From Wolinella sp052170135 (GTDB lineage Bacteria; Campylobacterota; Campylobacteria; Campylobacterales; Helicobacteraceae): DNA of 64,000 bases. Each line of letters opens with the position of its first letter. The first letter of the stretch is position 1. Of this stretch, positions 52,899 through 61,178 are shown in pieces. A program made the position numbers and the translations under genes. Where the stretch lies: positions 1 to 64,000 of the forward strand of contig JBQNBC010000003.1 in the NCBI GenBank assembly GCA_052170135.1, read 5' to 3'. The notes below the pieces were generated by a model, which saw nothing but the letters and a program-made list of their open reading frames with translations, made no database searches and was not told the DNA's origin.

Positions 52899-54173
52899 TT
52901 AGAATCTGTATAGAGCTTGGAATCGGAAGCGATTTCTCTCTTCGTCATTTTTAACATCAGTAATTTCTGTCTCTAGCATTGAATAGAATGCTGCAAGAGA
53001 TAGATTTTTGCTGTGTTTATAGTTGATCATTGGTGTGATTTCTTGGAATTCACGTGATTTAGTTTTTGCACCTTTTGCAGTGTATTCAGCTTCACCATTT
53101 ACGTATGTAAGTGAAAGTTTCACACTATCAGTTACATCCCAAGCTGCTGTTGCGTAGAATACGCTTAGCTCATCTTCTGCATCTTTAGCAACTGCCTTTC
53201 TTTGTCCGTGTAGTGGATTAAGCCTTATGCCTGTTGCTGCATTTTGCCACCATATTTGACCCATGGTCGGAGCGGTGATGATTCCTTTTGGATTAGAGTC
53301 AAATGCCACTGAATAACCGTCTTGTGTATTGCCGATATATCCGAGTGTAAGTTTTACAGGCTTGATTCCTGCTTCTGCTTCGATTTTGTATAGATCTTGG
53401 TCTTCTGCTTGATTTTTAAATGTATCATCAGCAAGTGTAGTAAACACATATGTTCCGCTAACACCATAATTTACATTGCCAGCTACACCTTTATATGCTG
53501 CGTTTAGGTAGTATGAAGAATCTACGATATCAGGCACAGAGTGGAACCATGCTTGAGCTGAGAAGTTGCCATATTTAGCGATAGCAGCTGCTACATATAG
53601 AGCTTCAGTTACAGAGCTTCCTGATGTATAGCCGTTTACATCTGTTAGTGCAAATGTATCATACGCACCAAGAGCAAATGTCCAGTTTGGCACATCACTA
53701 TTTAGAGCAAGGATACCTGTTCCTCTATCGAAGTCAGAAGCATCTGTAAGAGGTGTGTCAAGTAGTTGCTTACCAACCATGATGGTTGTCTTTGTGCTAT
53801 CTGGAGTGATAGTCGCATAGTATGTATTCACACCAAAATCGCCATCTTCGCCAGCACCAAAGCCTGAACCAACTGTAGCACCGTCATTTGTTTTGTGCGC
53901 TTCGTTGATGTATAGGATACCTACGTTAAACGCTACATTGTTAACTACTGGAGTTTTAAAGTTTGCAAGTGCTCTCCACTTGTGATTTGCAGTTGTGGCT
54001 GATTTGTCAGCTACATTGCCTTTATCTGAGTATCTATCATCATCGTATCTGTATCGGAGGTATCCGCTTACATCTACACCTTTAATTGCCTCTTCTAGTG
54101 GTTGTGCAAAGCTTACTGTAGATAGACCACAGATAGCTACTGCTGCTGCTAGACTGATTTTTGCCAGTTTCAT
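52899..54173 (-). CDS. Major outer-membrane porin (Campylobacter MOMP family), copy 1
   Basis: A 424-residue beta-barrel porin. The signal peptide (MKLAKISLAAAVAICGLSTV, cleaved near SFAQ) is followed by PLEEAIKGVDVSGYLRYRY, the hallmark start of Campylobacter MOMP/PorA, and the protein ends in ALYRF with the terminal aromatic. It would be a general trimeric diffusion pore and major surface antigen. A near-identical 5' end is shared with the second porin gene 425 bp upstream. AAGGAGC lies before the ATG, and a palindrome overlaps the promoter. Confidence 0.93.
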   Translation of the reverse strand: MKLAKISLAAAVAICGLSTVSFAQPLEEAIKGVDVSGYLRYRYDDDRYSDKGNVADKSATTANHKWRALANFKTPVVNNVAFNVGILYINEAHKTNDGATVGSGFGAGEDGDFGVNTYYATITPDSTKTTIMVGKQLLDTPLTDASDFDRGTGILALNSDVPNWTFALGAYDTFALTDVNGYTSGSSVTEALYVAAAIAKYGNFSAQAWFHSVPDIVDSSYYLNAAYKGVAGNVNYGVSGTYVFTTLADDTFKNQAEDQDLYKIEAEAGIKPVKLTLGYIGNTQDGYSVAFDSNPKGIITAPTMGQIWWQNAATGIRLNPLHGQRKAVAKDAEDELSVFYATAAWDVTDSVKLSLTYVNGEAEYTAKGAKTKSREFQEITPMINYKHSKNLSLAAFYSMLETEITDVKNDEERNRFRFQALYRF

Positions 54174-54198
54174 TTTTGCTCCTTTTGTGATTGATTAA

Positions 54199-54218
54199 AT
54201 AATCAGCGCCTGATTATA
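54199..54218 (-). promoter_or_regulatory. Porin 1 promoter overlapped by an inverted repeat
   Basis: ATAATCAG-CGC-CTGATTAT (54199-54217) is a perfect 8-bp inverted repeat. On the minus strand it overlaps the -10 word TATAAT (54213-54218) and covers the likely transcript start, about 30 bp before the porin start. It could be an operator or a stabilising 5' stem. Porin 2 lacks it. Confidence 0.5.
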
Positions 54219-54560
54219 TACAAACTTCAAATACAAAAGCAACAATGACACATCGCCAAAATGCAGTCGTGCACGGGTCAAAACAAGAATCGTTTGCAAG
54301 ACAATATACTAAAAATATAGCAACGCATACACCAAAGCGCGTAAATAGCGAAAATATACGAATTTAGCACGATTCACAATACACCACAAGCAAGAGCAAC
54401 AACTACGAGCAATTTTACAGGCTACATTTTGTGTAATTTTGTAATATCAAGCAAGAATTAGATGAAGAATCGCATTTTTAAACTGTGCATTGACAAACTT
54501 TAGGTAATTAGCGCAAGTAAAACCTGTGTAATCGTGGGATTAAAAAAATCATGCGGTATT
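54219..54560. other. Gene-free spacer between the two porin genes
   Basis: About 340 bp without coding potential, A/C-rich on the plus strand. It holds upstream DNA of porin 1 and ends at the T-run of the porin 2 terminator. No repeats or RNA gene recognised. Confidence 0.5.
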
Positions 54561-54590
54561 AAAAAAGCGGGGAATCTAGCACGATTCCCC
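54561..54590 (-). terminator. Rho-independent terminator of porin 2
   Basis: GGGGAATC (54569-54576) and GATTCCCC (54583-54590) form a perfect 8-bp stem with a 6-nt loop. In the minus direction it is followed by GC and six T. It lies 8 bp after the stop codon. Confidence 0.85.
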
Positions 54591-54598
54591 ATGGATAA

Positions 54599-55876
54599 TT
54601 AGAAGCTATAGAGTGCTTGAAGTCGAAGTTGATTTTGCTCCGCATCAGCATAGTCTGCTTTAGCTTTCTTGCTCTCGTCCTCTACCTCTAGCATCGCATA
54701 CCAGCCTGAAAGTTTTAGATTCTTGCTGTATCTATAAGATACTATTGGTGTGATTTCTTGGAATTTAACAGTGTGCTTATTGACACCTTGGCGAATCTCA
54801 TCCTCGCCTTTGACATAGTCGATTCCTATGTTTAGTCGATCACCTAGATCAACTGCTACACCAGCGTAGAACACCTCTAGCTCGCGTGTCTCACCAGAAG
54901 TTGGTGCACTAGAGATTGCACTGTAGTTCACGCCTGTAAGGCTAGAGTCATTCCATAGTCGTCCACCCATACTAAATACGCCTTGGTTGTCAAAAGAGAC
55001 TTTGTAGCCATCTTTGCCAGAGCCAATGTAGCCAATTTTTGCACTAAATGGATTGTATTTTACGCCTGCTTCAAGTGTATAAAGTGAGTGTTTCTTAGAC
55101 TCATTACCTCTAAATAAAGCATCTTCACCATTGTCAAGCTCGCTAAGTGCAAATTGACCTTTAAGATCAAAATATTTGCTATTGTAAGCTAGCTCTGTGA
55201 AGACTAGGTTATTTATAGCTTGATTTACATGGAATACCCATGCTTGTGCGCTAATATTTTCATAATGCGCAATCGCTGCAAGTGCATATAGCCCTTCTGT
55301 TGCAGATGTTGTGCCTGGTAGATCTACATCATCAAGTGCCCAAGTATCAAGCGCAACTCCTGCAAATGTCCAGTATGGCAAGTCTGTATTTACAGCTACG
55401 ATACCTGTGCCACGATCATCAAGAGAATCTGTAACAGGCGTATCTAGGCGCATTTTACCAATTTTGACAACTGTATGTGTGCTATCTGGTAGGATAGTCG
55501 CGTAGTATGTAGATACACCAAATTCCTTATCCTCGCCAGCACCAAAGCCTGAGCCAACTGTACTACCCTCATTTGCTGTGTGTGCCCAGTTGTGGTAGAC
55601 GATTCCCACGTTAAATGCTACATTGTTAACTACTGGTGTCTTTAGGTCAGCATTAATTCTAAACTGATGACGTGCATTTGTGTCATTCGCCGGTTCAGAT
55701 TTTGTGCCTTTGTTTTTAAAGTATTGATTCTTTGCTCTATCATCTGTATATCGATAGCGAAGGAATCCACTTACATCTACACCTTTGATTGCCTCTTCTA
55801 GTGGTTGTGCAAAGCTTACTGTAGATAGACCACAGATAGCTACTGCCGCTGCTAGACTGATTTTTGCCAGTTTCAT
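54599..55876 (-). CDS. Major outer-membrane porin (Campylobacter MOMP family), copy 2
   Basis: A 425-residue porin with the same signal peptide and N-terminus as copy 1 (PLEEAIKGVDVSGFLRYRY), then diverging strongly in the barrel and loops but keeping motifs such as TPVVNNVAFNVG and GSGFGAGED, and ending in ALYSF. It has its own promoter (TAGAAT at 55907-55912 on the minus strand) and terminator, so the two genes are independently expressed. Tandem duplication with diversification is the simplest origin. Confidence 0.93.
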   Translation of the reverse strand: MKLAKISLAAAVAICGLSTVSFAQPLEEAIKGVDVSGFLRYRYTDDRAKNQYFKNKGTKSEPANDTNARHQFRINADLKTPVVNNVAFNVGIVYHNWAHTANEGSTVGSGFGAGEDKEFGVSTYYATILPDSTHTVVKIGKMRLDTPVTDSLDDRGTGIVAVNTDLPYWTFAGVALDTWALDDVDLPGTTSATEGLYALAAIAHYENISAQAWVFHVNQAINNLVFTELAYNSKYFDLKGQFALSELDNGEDALFRGNESKKHSLYTLEAGVKYNPFSAKIGYIGSGKDGYKVSFDNQGVFSMGGRLWNDSSLTGVNYSAISSAPTSGETRELEVFYAGVAVDLGDRLNIGIDYVKGEDEIRQGVNKHTVKFQEITPIVSYRYSKNLKLSGWYAMLEVEDESKKAKADYADAEQNQLRLQALYSF

Positions 55877-56057
55877 TTTTGCTCCTTTATTTTATGAAAG
55901 GGATATATTCTACCTTAAAAGAGCTATTAGTTTCTTATCATTGAGAGATAGTCCAGTGGCGACAAAACACGCGAATCCAAGAGCTCAAGTTTTGCAATTA
56001 GAATTGGTGCATATGTGATTGGATTTACAGATAGACGAAGCAAACAGCACGCATTGC

Positions 56058-56090
56058 CAAGAATCAGGGCAAAATCCACTCTGATTCTTG
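56058..56090 (-). terminator. Hairpin after the sulfide:quinone oxidoreductase gene
   Basis: CAAGAATCAG (56058-56067) and CTGATTCTTG (56081-56090) form a perfect 10-bp stem with a 13-nt loop, 22 bp after the stop codon on the minus strand. No T-run follows. Confidence 0.5.
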
Positions 56091-56112
56091 TATGTCCATG
56101 GTTTGAGAAGCT

Positions 56113-57558
56113 TTACGCGATTCCCTTTAACATGCCATAATAGTATAGCGGATGAAGGATATACTTCTTCATCACCCACCACATCCAGCGCTCCTGTGCT
56201 GGCTCTAAAAGCGGCAATGATGGAAGCAAGACATTGTCATAACCAAACTCAGCCAAAAGCACTTTACCATAGTTTGTAAGAATCGGGCATACAGTGTAGC
56301 CATTGTGGCTTGCGCTTGGCTCTTTGCCCTCCATAACGTCAATAAGATTTCTGACTACAACCGGGGCTTGCTTACGCACGCTACCGCCAGTTTTATTAAT
56401 TGGGATTCCTGCGACATCGCCTATGGCAAAGACATTTTTATATGTCATATGCTGAAGTGTGTTTTTATCCACCATCGCCCAACCACCTTCTGCTGCGCTA
56501 CCCTTTGTCCATGCAAGTTTTGAGACCTTGACAAAGTCTGGCGCACTCATTGGTGGCGTGAAGTGTAAAAAGTCAAACTTCTCGCGAATTATCTCTACAT
56601 GCGGGACTTTTTCTACTGTCTCCTCTTTTAGTATCTCATCGTACTCGCGCTTCTCTGTAAATGTCGTTCGCTCAAAAATTGCCTCTTTTGTAGCTCTATC
56701 TACACCCTTAAAAAGAGTGTTAAAGCTAACTTTGATATCGCGCTCTTTATAGATTTCACCTAGTCGCTTATCAAATTCAGGAACGCCAAAGAGCTTGTCA
56801 CTGGCAGTGTATAATGATATATCACACTTCGCACGTAAACCCTCTATTCTTAGATAGTCCTCTGCCATGAGATTGATTTTTTTTGGTGCACCACCACACT
56901 TAATAGGCGTGTTAATATCAGTGAAGAGTAGTTTACCACCGCCATTTTTGGCGATTTTTTGAAGTGATATCCACGTCCTTTTTGCACCTTCAAAATCATA
57001 TATACAATTCACATCATCTTTGCCCAGATCCTCGCGCGTAATACCCTCTAGTGCGCTGAAATTCATCTGCAAACCTGGTGCAAGAATCAAATAATCATAC
57101 TTTAGTTGCTCGCCGCCTTTTGTCTTTGCCATCTGCGCATCTGCGTCCAGCTCAACAACCCAATCTTTAATCCATTTAACGCCACTAGGCATAAAATCTG
57201 CCTGCTTTTTTATGACGTCATTTTCTTGATACACACCACATCCTATAAGCGTATAACCAGGCTGATAATAGTGGATGTCGCTTGGGTCAATCAATGTAAT
57301 GTCTGGATTCTCAAGCTCTCTTAATAGTCTAGCTGCAGTATCAATACCACCGCCACCACCGCCGATGATAAGTATCTTGCCTTTTGCCGTGCTTTTTGCA
57401 TGTGCGCCCTGTGCAGCTTGCGCGCTGAGTGGTGCTACACCAACCATGCTTGTAGCGAGTGCAAAGATCTTTAGCGCATCACGTCGGCTAAGACCATCTT
57501 TTTTTGCCTCTTTGAGAAACTCTTCGCATATCTCATGAATCATCCTTTGTTCTTCCAT
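56113..57558 (-). CDS. sqr: Sulfide:quinone oxidoreductase with twin-arginine signal
   Basis: FAD enzyme of 481 residues that would oxidise sulfide and pass electrons to quinone. The dinucleotide motif LIIGGGGGGIDTAAR begins near residue 63. Cysteines expected of SQR are at C107 (LIGCGVY), C221 (TPIKCGGAP) and about C434 (TVCPILTNYG). An N-terminal extension carries a Tat-like signal (LSRRDALKIFALATSMVGVA, Arg25-Arg26), implying export to the periplasm. AAGGAGAGG precedes the ATG, and TAGAAT at 57605-57610 is a plausible -10. A related flavocytochrome c-type or other NAD(P)-independent oxidoreductase cannot be excluded. Confidence 0.85.
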   Translation of the reverse strand: MEEQRMIHEICEEFLKEAKKDGLSRRDALKIFALATSMVGVAPLSAQAAQGAHAKSTAKGKILIIGGGGGGIDTAARLLRELENPDITLIDPSDIHYYQPGYTLIGCGVYQENDVIKKQADFMPSGVKWIKDWVVELDADAQMAKTKGGEQLKYDYLILAPGLQMNFSALEGITREDLGKDDVNCIYDFEGAKRTWISLQKIAKNGGGKLLFTDINTPIKCGGAPKKINLMAEDYLRIEGLRAKCDISLYTASDKLFGVPEFDKRLGEIYKERDIKVSFNTLFKGVDRATKEAIFERTTFTEKREYDEILKEETVEKVPHVEIIREKFDFLHFTPPMSAPDFVKVSKLAWTKGSAAEGGWAMVDKNTLQHMTYKNVFAIGDVAGIPINKTGGSVRKQAPVVVRNLIDVMEGKEPSASHNGYTVCPILTNYGKVLLAEFGYDNVLLPSLPLLEPAQERWMWWVMKKYILHPLYYYGMLKGIA

Positions 57559-57604
57559 TTTCCTCTCCTTTTTATTAAGTTTAAGCTATAAAAAAAAGTG
57601 ATTT

Positions 57605-57629
57605 ATTCTACATGATTACTTAAAGTAAA
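57605..57629 (-). promoter_or_regulatory. Promoter of sqr
   Basis: On the minus strand TAGAAT (57605-57610) lies 47 bp before the sqr start, with a short palindromic stretch (TTACTTTAAGTAA, 57616-57629 region) just upstream that could bind a regulator. Confidence 0.4.
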
Positions 57630-57764
57630 TCTAAAAATATCAGAACTATATTTATTTTTTAAGCTTGTATAAAAGAAGTGGTGAATGTTTCATGAATGCG
57701 GATTCTTGATGTGATATTTACAATATAATCTTTTATATTTTATGAGGTTTTAGATGTGTACATG

Positions 57765-57792
57765 GTGAGATTCTTTAAGGAAAGAATCTCAC
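57765..57792 (-). terminator. Hairpin after the decayed outer-membrane protein gene
   Basis: GTGAGATTCTTT (57765-57776) and AAAGAATCTCAC (57781-57792) form a perfect 12-bp stem with an AAGG loop, 9 bp after the end of the pseudogene. No T-run follows. Confidence 0.6.
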
Positions 57793-57801
57793 ACAATATA
57801 C

Positions 57802-58389
57802 TTAAAATTTATAACTATATAGTCCCATACTTGAGTGTTCTATATTACCGCGTGTATGCGCACCACTTTCATCTTCTTCTACGCCAAACTTCACATGATT
57901 AATTTTTAGCGAAAGCTCCAAATCTGTATTCGCATCTACCTCTCTTAGAAGTCCTACCTTCGCGCCATAGAGAACATAATTAGCATTATCGTCTCTTATG
58001 TCACCTTTCACTCCGCAGATAAACACCCCAAAACACCGAGCAAAGTTAGCTTTATAAGCGGTGCATAGTCATAACCTATATATATTTTGTACTTTTAGCT
58101 TTTTATTATCATCAAAAATATTTACATCGCCATTTTGGCGTGCATACGAAATATATGCGCGATGTTCTAGTACAAAGACTATCCTACGTGCACACCATAG
58201 CTAAAGCTACTATCACTCCTATCAAAGCTACCTGAGAAACCAGCCCCAGTAGCTAGACAGATAGCGTTAATATTTAGATTATTTTTAGTTATTATATAGC
58301 CAAACTCACTGCCAATATACACTCCATCTGTATTCGCCACAAGAGCATAAAGTAAGCACTGCAATTGCACTTTTTGTGCAATTTTTAAT
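57802..58389 (-). pseudogene. Decayed outer-membrane beta-barrel protein gene
   Basis: Read on the minus strand, coherent protein pieces fall in different frames. A signal-peptide-like piece IKNCTKSAIAVLTLC begins with ATT at 58389 after AGGAAAAACT. Then LVANTDGVYIGSEFGY runs to SYGVHVG, next VLEHRAYISYARQNGDVN, YIGYDYAPLIKLTLLGVLG, and a C-terminal piece from about 58026 with NYVLYGAKVGLL ending MGLYSYKF. At least four frame changes or stops separate them. The terminal aromatic and alternating pattern indicate a small (about 195-residue) outer-membrane barrel. A 3' hairpin is still intact. Confidence 0.75.
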
Positions 58390-58560
58390 AGTTTTTCCTT
58401 TCTAGCTTTATATGACATTATATTGAAGCATAGCGAGCTTTATGCAGTAATCAAAGCGACTAAAACCAAGAATAAAAGCGTGCTTTGATTCTTGGTTTTG
58501 CATCACTCCAGATTATCATAGAATTTAAAAGCAAACCAAGAAATAAGAATCTATCCAAAA

Positions 58561-59952
58561 TCAATGCGTCAAGAATAGATACAACGGCTTATTGTTTAGG
58601 AGTAGATCTATTTGCACACCTTGGCGATTACCCAACGTATTTATTATTTCGGTGAAATTTTTGCAAGTCTTTGGGAGAGAGATTGAGATTGTGATGTCAT
58701 GCTCAGCGAGCAAGGCTTTACTACGTCCAGCTATAATATTTGTAAACTCCGAAACAACATCTAGCAACTCATCATCACTCCCTGCCTCTTCGCCTAGCAT
58801 CATGAGTGCCGCCTCTTTGGCGATAGAGCGCTTAAAAGCAAGGGCCAGCGCACCGCTCACATCGCCCTCAAAGCTAATCATAGCACCAAGTAAATCGCTC
58901 GATTCTTCTATTGCGACCTGCGTTATTTTGTGTGAGCGCTTTTGAGCTTCGCCTCCAGTTAACGATGTAAGTGTCTCGAGCGAGGCATTGATAAAAATCG
59001 GCAACTGCGATACTAGTCTTTTTGTCAGTCCTGCTGGACGCTTTACGACATAGCTACGCGCTAGCTTAGCAACAGAAGAATCATAAGCTAACTCCATATC
59101 ATTCTCGAAGAATCTAATACCACTACGCTCCATTTTATGCGCTACATCAAGTGCAATAATATCCTTTGACATACCGCAAATAGCAATAAGTGCACCGTGC
59201 TGGACTACATTTAGCGCGAGCGAAACAAAAAAGTCTATAACTTTGAGATTCATCGATTTTACATCACGAGCCTCAAAGACAAAAACCTTGTATCCCTCAG
59301 CAATCCTCGCGGCATGAGCCTGCGCACTAAAATGGACTGATAACTTTGCATCTAAGTGTTCATATAGCTGATAAGTTACGATTCCCTGGGAGATCTTAAC
59401 CGGGATATAGTTACCCGTTACATCAAATGCAATATCGTATATATAGACGGCATTGTTGCCAAGTTCTTTTTTCTTGCGCTCAAAGTCCTGCTCATTTAGC
59501 GCGGTGTGCACTTTAAAGCCCTTTTGCGACAGTTCCTGAGATACGATAGTCTGAGTCATATCGTCACTATCATAAAGGACGATAGATTGTGCATTGCGCG
59601 GAATCTTAACCCCTAAGAAAAGCATCGCCATTTCGACAGTTTTAAAAAGTGGGATACTTTTATTAGGGAAAATCTCTTTTAGCTCACGAAACTGCTCATC
59701 GTTGTAACCGCAAATAGCTGTAACCACCTCAAGTTTATTCTGGATTGCAAGCAATGTCTTTGCAATTGTGGTAATAGCCTGCGCTTCAAACTGCTCTGTC
59801 TTTTCAAATGAAAAAAAGAGTGCCTTTATCTGGATGCTACGAAAAGTTGCCGCGCTGCTAGTTAAAACATCGCAAATAGCCTTTGCCTCTTTACTATCCA
59901 GCACTGATTCGGAATAGTATATGGCTACGTCTTGGATAATCACTGGTTTCAT
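58561..59952 (-). CDS. STAS-like/CheX-domain protein, possible chemotaxis phosphatase
   Basis: A 463-residue cytoplasmic protein. Residues about 1-115 look like a STAS domain, 118-205 like a degenerate receiver (VLYDSDDMTQTIV), 205-300 like a second STAS domain (KVFVFEARDVKSMNLKVIDF, ALIAICGMS). The C-terminal part (about 315-460) matches CheX, with the phosphatase-type Glu/Asn pair E402 and N405 in VVSEFTNIIAGRSK. CheX dephosphorylates CheY-P. The domain assignment apart from CheX is by pattern only. It stands alone between ompA and the pseudogene. Confidence 0.7.
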   Translation of the reverse strand: MKPVIIQDVAIYYSESVLDSKEAKAICDVLTSSAATFRSIQIKALFFSFEKTEQFEAQAITTIAKTLLAIQNKLEVVTAICGYNDEQFRELKEIFPNKSIPLFKTVEMAMLFLGVKIPRNAQSIVLYDSDDMTQTIVSQELSQKGFKVHTALNEQDFERKKKELGNNAVYIYDIAFDVTGNYIPVKISQGIVTYQLYEHLDAKLSVHFSAQAHAARIAEGYKVFVFEARDVKSMNLKVIDFFVSLALNVVQHGALIAICGMSKDIIALDVAHKMERSGIRFFENDMELAYDSSVAKLARSYVVKRPAGLTKRLVSQLPIFINASLETLTSLTGGEAQKRSHKITQVAIEESSDLLGAMISFEGDVSGALALAFKRSIAKEAALMMLGEEAGSDDELLDVVSEFTNIIAGRSKALLAEHDITISISLPKTCKNFTEIINTLGNRQGVQIDLLLNNKPLYLFLTH

Positions 59953-59977
59953 AACTCTAACTCCAGCTGAGAGATTT

Positions 59978-60002
59978 CAGATTCCGCAAAGAGCGGAATC
60001 TG
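59978..60002 (-). terminator. Hairpin between ompA-like and CheX-like genes
   Basis: CAGATTCCGC (59978-59987) and GCGGAATCTG (59993-60002) form a perfect 10-bp stem with a 5-nt loop, 29 bp after the OmpA-like stop on the minus strand. The T-rich side (TTGTTTTC) is on the plus strand. Confidence 0.55.
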
Positions 60003-60031
60003 TTGTTTTCATAGCGTTTGATAGCGGTTAT

Positions 60032-61051
60032 TTATCGCTTAAGAGGCGAAATTATAGCTTCTACACGTCTATTTTTCTGACGACCAGCATCGGTTGCGTT
60101 ATCGGCTATTGGGCGCTCCTCACCAAAGCCAACTGAGCTTAGTCGATTCTTATCTACGCCTAGCTTAATTAGCGCATCTTTGACTGCGCCAGCGCGCTTT
60201 GCAGATAGTTTTTTGTTATAAGAATCGCTCCCCTTGCTATCTGTGTGCCCCTCTAGATTTGCGCTAACACCTTTGTGATTCTCCAGGAATGTTGCGAAAT
60301 CCTTCACTTCACCCATGTATTCTGAAGTAATCTCAGCAGAGTCGAATGGGAATTGGACAAGGAATGTGTACTGAATTGGGCAACCATCTTTGTCAACTTT
60401 AAAGTTTTTAGGTGTACCTGGGCATAAGTCTTTATCATCATAAACACCATCACCATCAGAATCTAAAGGAGCTTTCACTGGCTCTGCTTTAGGAGCTACG
60501 ACTGGTGCTACCACAGGCTTTGGTGCTTCTTTTGCAAATGTACCAAATGGAATCGCAAAGCCAAGCGATACTAACGCATCACTTCTACCATCAAAGCTGA
60601 TTAGATGTCGCGCTTCAGCCTTTAGGTGTAGATACTCAGTCATAGCATATCGCACGCCCACACCCCACTGACCAAAGCCAGCACTATTTAGACTCTGGCG
60701 TTCGTTCTGAACGTCCTCATACCCAAAACCAATAAGCGCATATGGGACAAACGTCCTAGAATCGCCATACTCATACACTACATCTGCGAAGTATCGCGCG
60801 ATGTCTGTATCTTCCTTGCTTTGTGAGTACTTTGCGCCATCGATTCTGTCGTAGCCAACTTCTACTAGCGCGTGCTCTGTTACGCGGTTTGCAAAACGAA
60901 TACCATAAGATAGGTCAATATCATCTTTGTATTTATCGCTATCAAGATGGATTGTCCCGCCAATTGTCGGAGTAATCTCATACAGATTGTTGCCCGCTGC
61001 CATAAGCGATGAGGCTGCAACGGCTGATACTAGCACTAACTTCTTAAACAT
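60032..61051 (-). CDS. OmpA-family outer-membrane protein (CadF-like)
   Basis: A 339-residue protein: signal peptide (MFKKLVLVSAVAASSLMAAG), an eight-strand barrel (about 22-190, with EITPTIGGTIHL and GFGYEDV), a thrombospondin-3-like calcium segment (DSDGDGVYDDKDLCPGTP) and an OmpA peptidoglycan-binding domain (about 230-335, LEGHTDSKGSDSYN, NRRVEAII). The layout matches C. jejuni CadF, a fibronectin-binding adhesin, but adhesion is not shown by sequence. The ATG at 61051 with AAAGGAGC upstream is preferred over one eight codons earlier. TAAAAT (61110-61115, minus) is a likely -10. Confidence 0.9.
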   Translation of the reverse strand: MFKKLVLVSAVAASSLMAAGNNLYEITPTIGGTIHLDSDKYKDDIDLSYGIRFANRVTEHALVEVGYDRIDGAKYSQSKEDTDIARYFADVVYEYGDSRTFVPYALIGFGYEDVQNERQSLNSAGFGQWGVGVRYAMTEYLHLKAEARHLISFDGRSDALVSLGFAIPFGTFAKEAPKPVVAPVVAPKAEPVKAPLDSDGDGVYDDKDLCPGTPKNFKVDKDGCPIQYTFLVQFPFDSAEITSEYMGEVKDFATFLENHKGVSANLEGHTDSKGSDSYNKKLSAKRAGAVKDALIKLGVDKNRLSSVGFGEERPIADNATDAGRQKNRRVEAIISPLKR

Positions 61052-61109
61052 TTTTGCTCCTTTTTGCGCTCCCAATAATATCGGGAAACTTAAATATTTA
61101 CGCGCCGTG

Positions 61110-61141
61110 ATTTTACCAAAGTTTCATGACTTTAGTTAGAA
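61110..61141. promoter_or_regulatory. Divergent promoters of the OmpA-like gene and nadE
   Basis: On the minus strand TAAAAT (61110-61115) lies 58 bp before the OmpA-like start. On the plus strand TAGAAT (61136-61141) lies 37 bp before nadE. The two promoters share about 130 bp. Confidence 0.45.
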
Positions 61142-61178
61142 TTGACGCACAATATCCACACCAAAGGCAGTCATAGTA

